A stretch of DNA of 64,000 bases from Sphingobacteriales bacterium 44-61 (GTDB lineage: Bacteria; Bacteroidota; Bacteroidia; Chitinophagales; Chitinophagaceae): contig MKTW01000011.1 of assembly GCA_001898405.1 (NCBI GenBank), positions 254,801 through 318,800 of the forward strand, written 5' to 3'. Under the pieces are notes generated by a model that was not told where the DNA came from, ran no database searches, and worked only from the letters and a program-made list of their open reading frames with translations. Both the position numbers and the translations under genes were made by a program. This document shows positions 42,389-52,200 of the stretch, one piece after another (the first letter of the stretch is position 1; each line of letters begins with the position of its first letter).

Positions 42389-44545
42389 TTAAATGCCTGG
42401 CGCAAACGGAAAGCGCAGACTTTTATAATATTCGAGGGTTTTATCTGGTTTTTCGTATTGTGATGGGATAGGCATGCTGCTGAATGTCTGGAAGTACAGA
42501 AGGCATGCATTGCGCCACCAAAGGGCTTCTTCATATTGTACCTGAAAAAGCATATCAATCTGATTGAATCGTTGAGAATCTACAAATGGTTGCATTTTTT
42601 TCCAGGAGACCTGCATCTGTTTTACTTTTGATGCACCCGTGTAGTAATTATAGCAAAGTTCATCCCACAGCGTGCGGCCACTTCTCAGCTTGAATGTCCA
42701 TGGTACGTGATGAAACCACAGTAGGTTTTTTTCTTCACAGGTTGATACATCCTCCCAGCGTTTTCTGGCTTCAGGGAAATATTGTGAAAGGGCATTGCTG
42801 CCTGTTGCCGTGCGGTCAAAGCCAATGCCGGCACTGTCCGCTTTATGATAATACACGGGGTTCCATTCCGGGCGACTCAGGGTATTCACCCAGGGCGCAG
42901 GTCCGTAATGATGACTTGTACCCATGATATGATGAAGCCCCAGTGGGTTCATATATTGCACTACCGTTTCGCGGCTTTCACACATTAATGGAATCATGAT
43001 TTTCAAAAATTCGTCACGACTGCTAAATGTCATTCGCAGCCATTCTTCAGCGATTTTTTCGCTTGTCAGGGAATGGTCCCAGGCTAATCTTCCCAATGCA
43101 TACCAGTTAGCCTGCGATAACGGATGACCGGTCCAATTGATATCGCTTCCGATATTTGAAACAGCCGCGATACCATTCAATACATGTCGATCCAGGCTGC
43201 CGTCGATCACCTTAGCTACAGTGCTTCCTTTGCCTTTGCTATAAGTGTCGCTTTCCATTGTTTCCTTAAAGAGCGGTGCAAGAAAAGCAAGCGTTGTTCC
43301 TTGCCCCAGATATTCCTGTGTAACCTGAAATTCCATCATCAATGGAGTTTTTGGCATTGCGCCAAATAATGGGTGAAATGGTTCACGAGGCATAAAATCA
43401 ATAGCGCCATTTTTGACCTGTAACAATACGTTGCTCTTGAACTGTCCATCAAGCGGAACAAAATCATGGTAAGCCTGCTTATGCCTGTCAACAGGATTCT
43501 CATTACTATACACAAATGCGCGCCAGATCACAATGCCGTTGTAGGGCGCAATGGCATCTGCCAGCATGTTTGCTCCATCTGTATGCGTACGTTTATAATC
43601 TTGCGGACCGGGCTGTCCTTCACTGTTTGCTTTTACTAGGAATCCACCGAAATCCGGGATTTCCCTATATATTTCCTGGATCTTTTGTTTCCACCATTCC
43701 TGTACCTGCGGATCGAGAGGGTCGGCCGTTTTGAGTTTACCAATTTCTATTGGAGCGCTGAACCTGGCGGTGAGGTATACCTTTATGCCATAGGGGCGGA
43801 ACACATCGGCCAGCGCACTCACTTTTTGGAGGTAAGCAGGAGTAAGAAAAACAGCATTTGCATTTACATTTGTCAATACAGTGCCATTGATGCCTATGGA
43901 AGCATTTGCCCGCGCATAATCGATATACCTCGGATCAATGTAGCCTGGTAGTGTATGCCAGTTCCAGATAGACGAACCTGCGTAACCGCGTTCAACGGTT
44001 CTGTCGAGGTTGTCCCAGTGATTGAGCATACGCAACTTCACATGGGGTGCGCTGACGACCTGTAATGATGAAAGGCTTTGCCCGGTTTGTATCATTCGGA
44101 GAAAATGAAATGTACCGTATAATACAGCCACATCAGTGTTGCCTGTTATGATTATACACTTTTTAGTGTTAATTATTTTATTTACAATTATAAACCCTTC
44201 ATCGTCAAGTTGGTTTAACATCGGTTCCAAGCCGGCATTTTTGATTAAGGAATTCGCTGACGGAGTGCCGGCAACTATCAGGTTATTACGGTCCAGTTTT
44301 TCTGTTGTGACCATTTGTGCTCTCAACAAGCTATTCAAGGCTGTGGTTAATTCTCTTTTCGCAATATCTATGGTCGCAGAAGTAGAAATTATTAAGACGC
44401 CGCTAATATTGTTGCGGTATTTTTGTATTAAGGTCTTATCATTGATTGGTAAATATCGAAGCCATAGCTCGTATCCGTTTTCAGCTTTGCAAACAAACAA
44501 CAGGCTGCAATACATCAGCGTGAAGACAAATTTTCTTATAATCAT
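42389..44545 (-). CDS. GH67 alpha-glucuronidase
   Basis: A 718-residue enzyme with a signal peptide (MIIRKFVFTLMYCSLLFVCKA). GH67 features: N-terminal domain with LIVAGTPSANSLI, barrel segments MLNHWDNLDRTVERGYAGSS, FGGFLVKANSEGQPGPQDY, VIWRAFVYSNENPVDRH and MMEFQVTQEYLGQGTTLAF, and C-terminal WFHHVPWTFKLRSGRTLWDE. The enzyme removes 4-O-methylglucuronic acid from the non-reducing terminal xylose of aldouronic acids. Encoded 2 bases downstream of a LacI regulator gene, at the head of the enzyme genes of the operon. Confidence 0.95.
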   Translation of the reverse strand: MIIRKFVFTLMYCSLLFVCKAENGYELWLRYLPINDKTLIQKYRNNISGVLIISTSATIDIAKRELTTALNSLLRAQMVTTEKLDRNNLIVAGTPSANSLIKNAGLEPMLNQLDDEGFIIVNKIINTKKCIIITGNTDVAVLYGTFHFLRMIQTGQSLSSLQVVSAPHVKLRMLNHWDNLDRTVERGYAGSSIWNWHTLPGYIDPRYIDYARANASIGINGTVLTNVNANAVFLTPAYLQKVSALADVFRPYGIKVYLTARFSAPIEIGKLKTADPLDPQVQEWWKQKIQEIYREIPDFGGFLVKANSEGQPGPQDYKRTHTDGANMLADAIAPYNGIVIWRAFVYSNENPVDRHKQAYHDFVPLDGQFKSNVLLQVKNGAIDFMPREPFHPLFGAMPKTPLMMEFQVTQEYLGQGTTLAFLAPLFKETMESDTYSKGKGSTVAKVIDGSLDRHVLNGIAAVSNIGSDINWTGHPLSQANWYALGRLAWDHSLTSEKIAEEWLRMTFSSRDEFLKIMIPLMCESRETVVQYMNPLGLHHIMGTSHHYGPAPWVNTLSRPEWNPVYYHKADSAGIGFDRTATGSNALSQYFPEARKRWEDVSTCEEKNLLWFHHVPWTFKLRSGRTLWDELCYNYYTGASKVKQMQVSWKKMQPFVDSQRFNQIDMLFQVQYEEALWWRNACLLYFQTFSSMPIPSQYEKPDKTLEYYKSLRFPFAPGI

Positions 44546-44547
44546 AA

Positions 44548-45588
44548 CTAAGGGGCTGATTTAAATATTTTAGTGGAAGAATCTCGAACAATGAGTTCGG
44601 TACGAATAACGATAACATCCGTATTACCAATATTTGATACACCATTAAGATGGTTAATGAGACTTCTAGCTGCTATCTCTCCCATATCAAATCCTGGGTA
44701 ATTGATCGTACTAAGTTGAGGTTCGATGATTTTTGAGATCGGATCATTATTGAATCCAACAACGGCGACATCCTGGGGTACTTTTACTCCATAGTTCTTG
44801 AGTGTCCGCATAAATACCACTGCGGAAAAATCATTCGTGATGAAAGCGCCATCTGGAAGCGGATCCATCTTCATTACCTGGTGTGCTGCTTCAATTCCTC
44901 CCTGCTCGCTCAGATCTTTTATTAAAACATATTCTTCTGAGTACTTAATGCCATGGTCAAATAATGCATCCTTGTAACCTCGATGACGGTCAGCATATAC
45001 ATTACGATTGAGGTTTGCAGTAACGAGAGTAATCTTGTTACACCCCTGATTTATAAGATGTTTAGTCGCTTGATAACCGCATTTATAATTATCAATAACT
45101 ACAGTGGTATTTTTAGGTGAATTTTGCACTCTATCAAAAAATACTACCGGTATGTTTTTTTCATGAAATGGCAAAAAATGAGATAGGTCTTTGGTATCGA
45201 AAGCCAATGAGGCAATTAATCCATCCACTCTTTTATGATAGAAATTCAGCGCATTGGCAGACTCCTTTTTAACAGTCTCGTTGGAGTGAGCAATAATTAA
45301 ATCATAGCCAGTTAAGGAAGTTACTTTTTCGATTCCGGCAAGCACACTTGTAATAAAATTGCTTCGCAATTCGTGCACGATAACGCCAATAGTGTTGGTC
45401 TTTTGTTTCCTTAAATTGCTGGCAAAAGTATTAGCCCTGTATCCCAGTTTCCGAGCCGTTTCTTGAACACGTTTCCGGGTCTGTTTATTAATTACGGGGT
45501 TATCTTGGAGTGCCCGGCTGACTGTTGCTGAGGAAATAGCCAGTTTTTCAGCAATATCATAAATGGTAATTTCTTTTTTTGACTTCAT
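44548..45588 (-). CDS. LacI-family transcriptional regulator (first of tandem pair downstream)
   Basis: A 346-residue repressor. Helix-turn-helix KEITIYDIAEKLAISSATVS with RALQDNPVINKQTRKRV and the hinge helix RANTFASNLRKQKTN; the periplasmic-binding-protein-like domain follows (IGVIVHELRSNFITSVLAGI, VDGLIASLAFDTKD, AVVGFNNDPISKIIEP). An operator-like CGCAATCGGTTAC lies 5 bases before the ATG. It is a paralogue of the gene at 45623. The likely effector is a xylan-derived sugar (inference). Confidence 0.9.
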   Translation of the reverse strand: MKSKKEITIYDIAEKLAISSATVSRALQDNPVINKQTRKRVQETARKLGYRANTFASNLRKQKTNTIGVIVHELRSNFITSVLAGIEKVTSLTGYDLIIAHSNETVKKESANALNFYHKRVDGLIASLAFDTKDLSHFLPFHEKNIPVVFFDRVQNSPKNTTVVIDNYKCGYQATKHLINQGCNKITLVTANLNRNVYADRHRGYKDALFDHGIKYSEEYVLIKDLSEQGGIEAAHQVMKMDPLPDGAFITNDFSAVVFMRTLKNYGVKVPQDVAVVGFNNDPISKIIEPQLSTINYPGFDMGEIAARSLINHLNGVSNIGNTDVIVIRTELIVRDSSTKIFKSAP

Positions 45589-45590
45589 TT

Positions 45591-45604
45591 CGCAATCGGT
45601 TACT
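45591..45604. promoter_or_regulatory. Operator-like site CGCAATCGGTTACT between the two lacI genes
   Basis: Shares GCAATCGGTT with the site upstream of susC. It lies within the 34-base gap between the tandem lacI genes, immediately before the ATG of the second one, so binding would affect its translation start or a local promoter. Possible autoregulation. Confidence 0.45.
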
Positions 45605-45622
45605 TGAAGATCGCAAAAAAAA

Positions 45623-46666
45623 TTAAAATGATAGAGGCTTTTTTAACGAAGAAGCGCGTATGATTAAGCCAGACTTCAAAGTAAGTAAATTAGTTATATA
45701 TATGTTAGTGATTCCCTTTAGATGATTAATTAATGTAGTGGCTGCTGCCTCGCCCATGGTCTTGCCAGGATAATCAACTGTAGTCAAATTCGGCTCTATA
45801 ATTTTACTGCTTGGGTCATTATTAAATCCAGCAAAGGCGATATCATTGGGAATAGCCACATTCGCATTTTTTAAAATTATCATACAGTGTACAGCGGCAG
45901 TATCATTTGCAGAAAATACACTGTCTGGCCGGTCCCCAGGTGCTAAATCCAAGATAAATTTGGCGGCGTTTGAGCCGGCATCCTCTGAGAGATTGCTAAT
46001 CAGGTGGAATTCTTCCACAAAGGGCAGATTATGGTCAGCTAAGGCCTGTTTAAAGCCTGCCAGCCGATCTTTATATACGTTCAGGTGGGTATTTCCGCCT
46101 AAATGCATGATCTTTTTGCACCCCTGATCAATCAGATGCCTTGTTATATTATAAGCTTCGCTATAATTATCAATAACAACAGATGTGCTTTCCGTATGAG
46201 AGCCTACCCTGTCAAAAAATACGACAGGAATTCTTTTTTTAAAAAAAAGTTCCAGATGCGTAAGGTCCTGGGTGTCATACGACAGCGAAATTAGCAATCC
46301 ATCAACCCGCTTATTAAACATTGTTAGGGCATTCGTCTTTTCCCTTTCCACATTTTCAAGGGATTGCGCGATAATTAAATTGTATCCGCCCAGGTTTGCA
46401 ACCTTTTCCATTCCAGCCAGAACAGAGGACATAAAATAACTGTTCAAACGGGGAACTAAAACCCCAATGGTGTGTGTTTGCTTGCTTCTTAAACTGCTAG
46501 CAAATGTATTTGATTGATATCCAAGCGATTTTGCAGTATCTGCAATTTTTTTGCGGGTTGCTTTACTAATCATAGGATTATTATTTAATCCCCTGCTAAC
46601 AGTAGCCGCAGAAATATTCAAGTGCCGGGCAATGTCGTAAATCGTTATCTCCTTCTGTTCTTCCAT
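45623..46666 (-). CDS. LacI-family transcriptional regulator (promoter-proximal)
   Basis: A 347-residue repressor; start taken at MEEQKEITIYDIARHLNIS (46666), seven codons inside the longer frame from 46687. HTH SAATVSRGLNNNPMISKATR, hinge QSNTFASSLRSKQTHT, effector domain with IGVLVPRLNSYFMSSVLAGM, VDGLLISLSYDTQDLTH and AFAGFNNDPSSKIIEPNLTT. It is first in the minus-strand xylan operon, divergent from susC, with an operator-like site in between, and shares roughly half its residues by eye with the next gene. Confidence 0.9.
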   Translation of the reverse strand: MEEQKEITIYDIARHLNISAATVSRGLNNNPMISKATRKKIADTAKSLGYQSNTFASSLRSKQTHTIGVLVPRLNSYFMSSVLAGMEKVANLGGYNLIIAQSLENVEREKTNALTMFNKRVDGLLISLSYDTQDLTHLELFFKKRIPVVFFDRVGSHTESTSVVIDNYSEAYNITRHLIDQGCKKIMHLGGNTHLNVYKDRLAGFKQALADHNLPFVEEFHLISNLSEDAGSNAAKFILDLAPGDRPDSVFSANDTAAVHCMIILKNANVAIPNDIAFAGFNNDPSSKIIEPNLTTVDYPGKTMGEAAATTLINHLKGITNIYITNLLTLKSGLIIRASSLKKPLSF

Positions 46667-46718
46667 ATTTATAGTCCTATCCTCCAAAGAAAATCAGCTT
46701 TTTTGAATTAAAAAAATG

Positions 46719-46755
46719 CAATCGGTTGATATTTTTAAATATTTTCTTATATTCG
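46719..46755 (+). promoter_or_regulatory. susC promoter with overlapping LacI-type operator
   Basis: CAATCGGTTG (46719-46728) is a near-palindrome centred on CG. Its last three bases TTG form a Bacteroidota -33 element, and exactly 19 bases later TATATTCG (46748-46755) fits the -7 box TAnnTTTG with one change. A repressor bound here would cover the -33 element. The site also lies about 50 bases upstream of the divergent lacI gene, so one operator could control both directions. Confidence 0.65.
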
Positions 46756-47009
46756 TTTTCGTAAGACAACTTTTGCGTCTTCAAACGATTGATGTTTTTG
46801 CTAAAAACTGCTGTATGAAACAATTTAATTGCCACCAATTTATTCCGCCCAGTCATTTCTTTGTTTTATCCTTTTTTATCAAAGTCGTTTTTAACCATTC
46901 AGCCTTAGCGCCAGCAAAGGCTATTCTGCAGTCGAATGAACATGCCGAAGTCGTGTCGCCCCAATCCATTCAAACTTATTATTTGTAACTGCTTAAAAAA
47001 AGTCAAACA

Positions 47010-50000
47010 ATGATTAGAGAAGCAACTTTAAAAAAAGAAACTGCCTTCGGTGCTACCCGAGCATCTGTTAGCAGGTTGTTCATGTTGTTTTTGTTTGCCG
47101 CCTGTCTATTCGGTACCACGACAGCTATGGCTCAAGAAAAACGAATTACAGGACGCATCACAGGGGACAACGCTATCCCAATAGCGAAAGCGTCAGTTCA
47201 GGTCAAAGGAACTGCCCTGGGCACGACTACTAACGAAAATGGTGATTTTGCGATCACGACTACTAAAGGTGCCGTATTAGTTATTTCCAATGTTGGTTAC
47301 ACAAACAAAGAGGTAACAGTTGGTGATAACACCCAAATTGATGTCCAGTTAAGTTCTTCTGTGCAAGACATTGGCGAAGTTGTAGTGGTGGGTTATGGAA
47401 CAAGAAAGAAAAGAGATCTTACGGGCGCGGTAGCAAGCGTTAACCTGGAAACACAGCGAGATCTTCCTAACACCAATATCGGGCAATATTTACAGGGAAC
47501 TGTGCCTGGTTTGAATGTAGGTATGACTACTAGTGCAGGTGCAACCCCTCCAATCTCTATTAGAGGAAGAGTGACACTTAATGGTAACCAAAATGTCTTA
47601 ATAATACTGGACGGGATCCAATATAATGGATCGTTATCCTCTATTAACCCGGATGATATTGCCTCAATGGATGTCTTAAAGGATGCAAGTTCTACCGCTG
47701 TTTATGGAGCGCAGGCGGCGAATGGTGTAATCCTGATAACTTCCAGAAAAGGTCGTGCTTCCGTAAAACCCAGGGTTTCTTTTTCATCTGCCTATACATT
47801 GCAAAAACCGACTATCGGCGACCTGAAGCCATTTGACAGGAATGGTTTTATCGCGTTCATGACAGAAAATTTTTATGACAAAGCTTATCTCGGACCGGAT
47901 TACACAACACCAAATCCAGCATTTGATCTGGCAGACGTGATCGATAATGCCTTACGAACGCCCACCGGGGAGCTTAGACCCGACAATTACGACTGGTTTG
48001 GGGAAGCCACAAATAATGGTTCGGTTTACGAAACCAGCCTTAGCGTATCCGGAGGCTCTGATCGATTTAACTATTTCCTTTCAGGTGCCTTAGTCGATCA
48101 AAAAGGCTACATCATTAATGATAAATTTAAAAGGAAAACTCTTCGTATCAACCTTGAATCTAAATTACTTGATTGGTGGAAAGTAGGGGTGCAGTCTTCC
48201 GGCTCTTTTGTAAACCAGGATGGTGCTGAACCTTCTTTCGGAAGTATTCAGCGTATGCCACCGCTCGTTTCGCCTTACGATGCCACCGGTGCGCTCATTC
48301 CATTCCCGACTTTGACATTAGAGCCAAGTCCTTTCACCACTTATTATGTTGATGATTACGACAGGAATAATTATCTTTTTGCCAACGCATATACAGATAT
48401 TGACTTTCCTTTCCTGAAAGGATTGAATTACCGAATGAATTTTGGTAATAACTATCGCCAGACAAAAAATTTCCGTGCAAGTATTTATGCTGCCGGACAG
48501 ACAGGGCAGGCATATAAAAATTACCAGGACTATTACGATTATACATTTGATAACATTCTTACTTATACTAAGAGCTTTGGCATTCATGAGATCCAGGCCA
48601 CTATGTTATACGGAGCAATTGAAAGAAAGTTCAATAGCACTAACTCACGTGCAGAAGGCTTTACCAGGCTGACGCTTGGTTATAATAACCTGGCCCAGGG
48701 TAATAACCGCTTTGCAGAATCTGATTCGTGGGAAGAGGCATTGAATTACCAGATGGCAAGGATCAACTATAAACTGTTGAATAAATACCTGCTGACTGCA
48801 ACGGTTCGTCGTGACGGTTATTCAGGTTTCGCAGAAAATAACAAGTATGGAACGTTTCCGTCGGTAGCCCTAGGCTGGATCATGTCCGATGAGGGTTTCA
48901 TGAGTAAAATAGCATGGATCAATCAACTTAAACTGAGAGCTAGCTATGGCTTGGCGGGTAATCAGACCAGTCGATATACCTCAATCGCTCGTGTTTCTAC
49001 CACCATACCAAACAGTTCCGCTCCCGCGGCATACATATACGGTGACGGCGGTACTACCGCATTCGGTCAATATGTAGCCTCTTTAGGAAATCCTGATTTG
49101 AAATGGGAGCGTACGGCAGAACTGAATCTTGGAGTCGACTTTAGTTTCCTGAATAACAGGCTGACCGGTTCACTGGATTATTATAAAAAGAAAACTACAG
49201 AATTATTGTACAGTATCAACATCCCTAATATCTCTGGATTTGGAAGCATAGCCACAAATGTTGGGCAGATTAATAACACCGGATTTGAAGCAGCCATTAC
49301 AGGGGGCATAATTCGTAATAAAGACTTTTCCTGGGACATGACCGTGAACTTCTCTACCAATAGCAACAAGGTGGTGACTATACGCGGTGTCGACGCGGAC
49401 GGAGACGGGAAAGAGGATGATCTTTCTCAGAGTGGATTATTTATAGATAGGTCAATTGGGACGCTCTGGGATTTTCAACTGAATGGTATCTGGCAATTAA
49501 AAGATCAGATAATGCCAGGATTCTATCCGGGAACCTATAGAATTGTAGACCAGAATGGCGATAATGCGATCACAGATCCAGCGGATAAAGTAATCCTGGG
49601 AAGAAGGGAAGCGGCTTATCGTTTTAGCGTGATCAACAATTTCAGTTACAAAGGTTTTTCATTGTACATATTGGTTAACTCTGTTCAGGGTGGTAAGGAT
49701 GGATATCTCGGTTTAAATAATCCTTTTTATTTCCGCGAAGACAATACAATCAGAATTAATGGGCTACAAGGTATCGACTATTGGTCGCCCAATAACCCTG
49801 ACGGAAAATATCCAAGGAATATATCAGGTAATCAGCCCACCATTGCAATGAGTTCTACGAACCGCTGGCAGGATAGAAGTTTTGTAAGATTGCAGGATGT
49901 AACCCTCTCTTATAACCTGAAAAACTCTCTTCTCAAAAAACTTCCATTGCAATCGCTTAATCTTTTTGTAAGCGGTAAAAATCTGCATACATGGACCAAT

Positions 50001-50126
50001 TGGGAAGGATGGGATCCTGAGACAGAGGCGAATGATGACCAAGGTAGATCACAAGCACAGGGGTTGTTGATTGGCGGTAGACCTGTGTTGAAAACCTTTA
50101 CTGTTGGGCTTAACCTAGTATTTTAA
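47010..50126 (+). CDS. susC: SusC/RagA-family TonB-dependent outer-membrane transporter
   Basis: A 1,038-residue protein. Signal peptide to about residue 41 (LFMLFLFAACLFGTTTAMAQ), then a carboxypeptidase-regulatory-like domain (RITGRITGDNAIPIAKASV), the plug (VVVGYGTRKKRDLTGAVASV, YGAQAANGVILITSRKG) and a beta-barrel ending in KTFTVGLNLVF with a terminal Phe. It imports xylan oligosaccharides with the SusD partner encoded 20 bases downstream, powered by TonB. Promoter and operator lie about 260-290 bases upstream; the long leader has no further assigned feature. Confidence 0.95.
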   Translation: MIREATLKKETAFGATRASVSRLFMLFLFAACLFGTTTAMAQEKRITGRITGDNAIPIAKASVQVKGTALGTTTNENGDFAITTTKGAVLVISNVGYTNKEVTVGDNTQIDVQLSSSVQDIGEVVVVGYGTRKKRDLTGAVASVNLETQRDLPNTNIGQYLQGTVPGLNVGMTTSAGATPPISIRGRVTLNGNQNVLIILDGIQYNGSLSSINPDDIASMDVLKDASSTAVYGAQAANGVILITSRKGRASVKPRVSFSSAYTLQKPTIGDLKPFDRNGFIAFMTENFYDKAYLGPDYTTPNPAFDLADVIDNALRTPTGELRPDNYDWFGEATNNGSVYETSLSVSGGSDRFNYFLSGALVDQKGYIINDKFKRKTLRINLESKLLDWWKVGVQSSGSFVNQDGAEPSFGSIQRMPPLVSPYDATGALIPFPTLTLEPSPFTTYYVDDYDRNNYLFANAYTDIDFPFLKGLNYRMNFGNNYRQTKNFRASIYAAGQTGQAYKNYQDYYDYTFDNILTYTKSFGIHEIQATMLYGAIERKFNSTNSRAEGFTRLTLGYNNLAQGNNRFAESDSWEEALNYQMARINYKLLNKYLLTATVRRDGYSGFAENNKYGTFPSVALGWIMSDEGFMSKIAWINQLKLRASYGLAGNQTSRYTSIARVSTTIPNSSAPAAYIYGDGGTTAFGQYVASLGNPDLKWERTAELNLGVDFSFLNNRLTGSLDYYKKKTTELLYSINIPNISGFGSIATNVGQINNTGFEAAITGGIIRNKDFSWDMTVNFSTNSNKVVTIRGVDADGDGKEDDLSQSGLFIDRSIGTLWDFQLNGIWQLKDQIMPGFYPGTYRIVDQNGDNAITDPADKVILGRREAAYRFSVINNFSYKGFSLYILVNSVQGGKDGYLGLNNPFYFREDNTIRINGLQGIDYWSPNNPDGKYPRNISGNQPTIAMSSTNRWQDRSFVRLQDVTLSYNLKNSLLKKLPLQSLNLFVSGKNLHTWTNWEGWDPETEANDDQGRSQAQGLLIGGRPVLKTFTVGLNLVF

Positions 50127-50146
50127 TCCTCACTAAAACAAACAAG

Positions 50147-51832
50147 ATGAAAAGGAAGATAATTCAATTGACATTGTTGAGCCTGGTATTGACTATCGGC
50201 GCTTGCAAGAAGTCATTTCTTGATGAGAATCCTCAATCGTTTTTGAGCACCACAAACGCATTCAAAACAGCCAACGATTTTAATGCGTCGGTGAACAATA
50301 TTTATCGGCTAATTAGAGATGAATTTTATTCATCCAGCGATTGGCAGCCAATGCAATACCTATACAGAACGGATCTGGTGGTAGAAGTTTCGGTTGGCAG
50401 CAATCCAAATTTGGCAGCAGAATTCGGCCCTAGCGGCACATGCCCCACCAACCATTGGAATCAAATCTGGAAAATCGTATCTGAGGCGAATACCTTAATT
50501 GGCCGTATTCCTGATTCCGAAATGTCTGATGCAGACCGGCAGCAATTTGAAGCAAAAGGTAAGTTCTTCCGAGCGTTGGCTTATCGCACACTCGTCTATC
50601 TCTGGGGTGGTGTTCCTATTGTAACCACCGAATTGACAACAGAGAAAACTGACTTTGTTCGGGCTTCGAAGACTGAATGCCTTGCTCTTATTATCGAAGA
50701 TTTGCAATATGCTACGGCAAACCTGCCTGGAATTATGACTGTAAAAGATGGTGAAATATCTAACCTGGCTGCGCAGCACCTGCTTGCTGAGGTTTACCTG
50801 GCTGCTGGTCAGTTTCAAAACGCAGTTACTGCCGCTTCTGCTGTAATCGATGATCCTAATACAGACTTAATGACCAGCCGTTTCGGCGCGCGCACATCTT
50901 ATACTCCCGCAGACGTGTATTGGGATCTTTTTCAAAATAAAAATGCGAACAGGCGTAGTGCCAATAACAGGGAAGCTATATGGACCATCCAGTTTGAAAC
51001 GGATGTCCCCGGTGGTGGGTCAGTTTCTACCGCTATGGCCGGAGGATATCAATTGGAAAGGGTACATGCACCGCTTTTCCGTGACATGAGAGTGAACAAT
51101 GTGGCATTGTTCCAATGGCCAATAAGTGATTATACAGGCGGACGCGGAGTGGGCTTTATGCAGCCCTCCAAGTACTTTGCAAATGAGGTTTGGGGTACCG
51201 ATTTCAATATTGATATTCGTAACGCTAACCATAATTTTATCAGGGTAATCCCTGTTACAAATCCTGCAAGTCCTTTGTTCGGCCAAACGGTGTCAACCGA
51301 AGCCCCGCCTCCTGGTGCCGGCATTACTTTCCCATCGAGGGTATTTTATCCTTACCAGGCGAAGGCAACGACTATACAGGATCACCCAGCCGGGTTGTAT
51401 GTAAATCCTGGATCTTCTGACCCGATCAAAAAATGGGAACTTAAAGCGAGCGCTGGCGTTACCTATGCCGATCAGTATATGTTCAGACTTGCAGAAACTT
51501 ATTTGCTGAGAGCTGAAGCTTACTTGGGCTTGGGTAATACTCCACTGGCGGCTGGTGATATCAATGTTGTTCGTAATAGGGCTCATGCAACTCCCGTAAC
51601 GGCAGCTAATGTCACTATTGATTACATTCTTGATGAGAGAATGAGAGAGTTTGGAGTTGAAGAGAAAAGAATGTTAACACTGATGCGCCTAGGCAAATTG
51701 TATGATAGAGTAACGCGGCTTAATCCGTTCTATGGTATCAAAATGGAACAGCGCTTCAACCTGTGGGCGATACCTACTTCCGAGATACAAAAAAATACAG
51801 GTGCAGTGCTGGAGCAAAACCCTGGCTATTAA
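50147..51832 (+). CDS. susD: SusD/RagB-family outer-membrane glycan-binding lipoprotein
   Basis: A 561-residue lipoprotein with lipobox LTIGACKKSFLDENPQS (Cys about residue 20), the usual SusD N terminus. TPR-like helices include KFFRALAYRTLVYLWGGVPI and NLAAQHLLAEVYLAAGQF, and the C terminus has AETYLLRAEAYLGLGNTPLA, DINVVRNRAH, ILDERMREFGVEEKRMLTLM and AIPTSEIQKNTGAVLEQNPGY. It caps the SusC transporter and binds oligosaccharide at the surface; specificity for glucuronoxylan is inferred. Confidence 0.95.
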   Translation: MKRKIIQLTLLSLVLTIGACKKSFLDENPQSFLSTTNAFKTANDFNASVNNIYRLIRDEFYSSSDWQPMQYLYRTDLVVEVSVGSNPNLAAEFGPSGTCPTNHWNQIWKIVSEANTLIGRIPDSEMSDADRQQFEAKGKFFRALAYRTLVYLWGGVPIVTTELTTEKTDFVRASKTECLALIIEDLQYATANLPGIMTVKDGEISNLAAQHLLAEVYLAAGQFQNAVTAASAVIDDPNTDLMTSRFGARTSYTPADVYWDLFQNKNANRRSANNREAIWTIQFETDVPGGGSVSTAMAGGYQLERVHAPLFRDMRVNNVALFQWPISDYTGGRGVGFMQPSKYFANEVWGTDFNIDIRNANHNFIRVIPVTNPASPLFGQTVSTEAPPPGAGITFPSRVFYPYQAKATTIQDHPAGLYVNPGSSDPIKKWELKASAGVTYADQYMFRLAETYLLRAEAYLGLGNTPLAAGDINVVRNRAHATPVTAANVTIDYILDERMREFGVEEKRMLTLMRLGKLYDRVTRLNPFYGIKMEQRFNLWAIPTSEIQKNTGAVLEQNPGY

Positions 51833-52038
51833 ATGAAATATCAAAAAGGCAACGAGTGAAAATAAAATATATAGGATTATGGCAAGTGGTGACTACTCTC
51901 CGCGCGAGATTGACAGAGACAAAGCTGCGAGAACTTTAGAAAATGAGTTATGTGCAAAATCCGGTTAGCTAGGCTTATCAAGACCGTTTTCATATTGCAA
52001 TTTGGTCGCTTTGGCTTACAAACAATGAGAGCTTATCA

Positions 52039-52070
52039 GGGGGAATGTTCTCATTCCCCTTTCTTTCTAT
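52039..52070 (+). terminator. Rho-independent terminator after susD
   Basis: GGGGAATG (52040-52047) and CATTCCCC (52052-52059) form a perfect 8-bp stem with loop TTCT, followed by TTTCTTTCT. It separates susCD from the GH2 gene. The remaining 51833-52200 gap shows no other feature. Confidence 0.75.
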
Positions 52071-52200
52071 TGAACTGAAGTTAGGGGGCTAACTATCGTT
52101 CCGGAAATTACAGTACGAAAATAACTTTAACTGAGGCTAATGTTTTGGCCATTATTAATTGGCCTTTCTTGAATTAAAGTCAACCTAATAATAATAATTC

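Noticed and set aside
42350-42400. CCAACGTTTTGG between the SDR and GH67 genes as a further operator
   Set aside because: It is not symmetric and differs from the CAATCGRTTG sites.
46716-46988. Plus-strand 90-residue frame upstream of susC
   Set aside because: It starts inside the operator and runs through the promoter and leader; composition (many Phe, Leu and Cys) looks like AT-rich chance frame.
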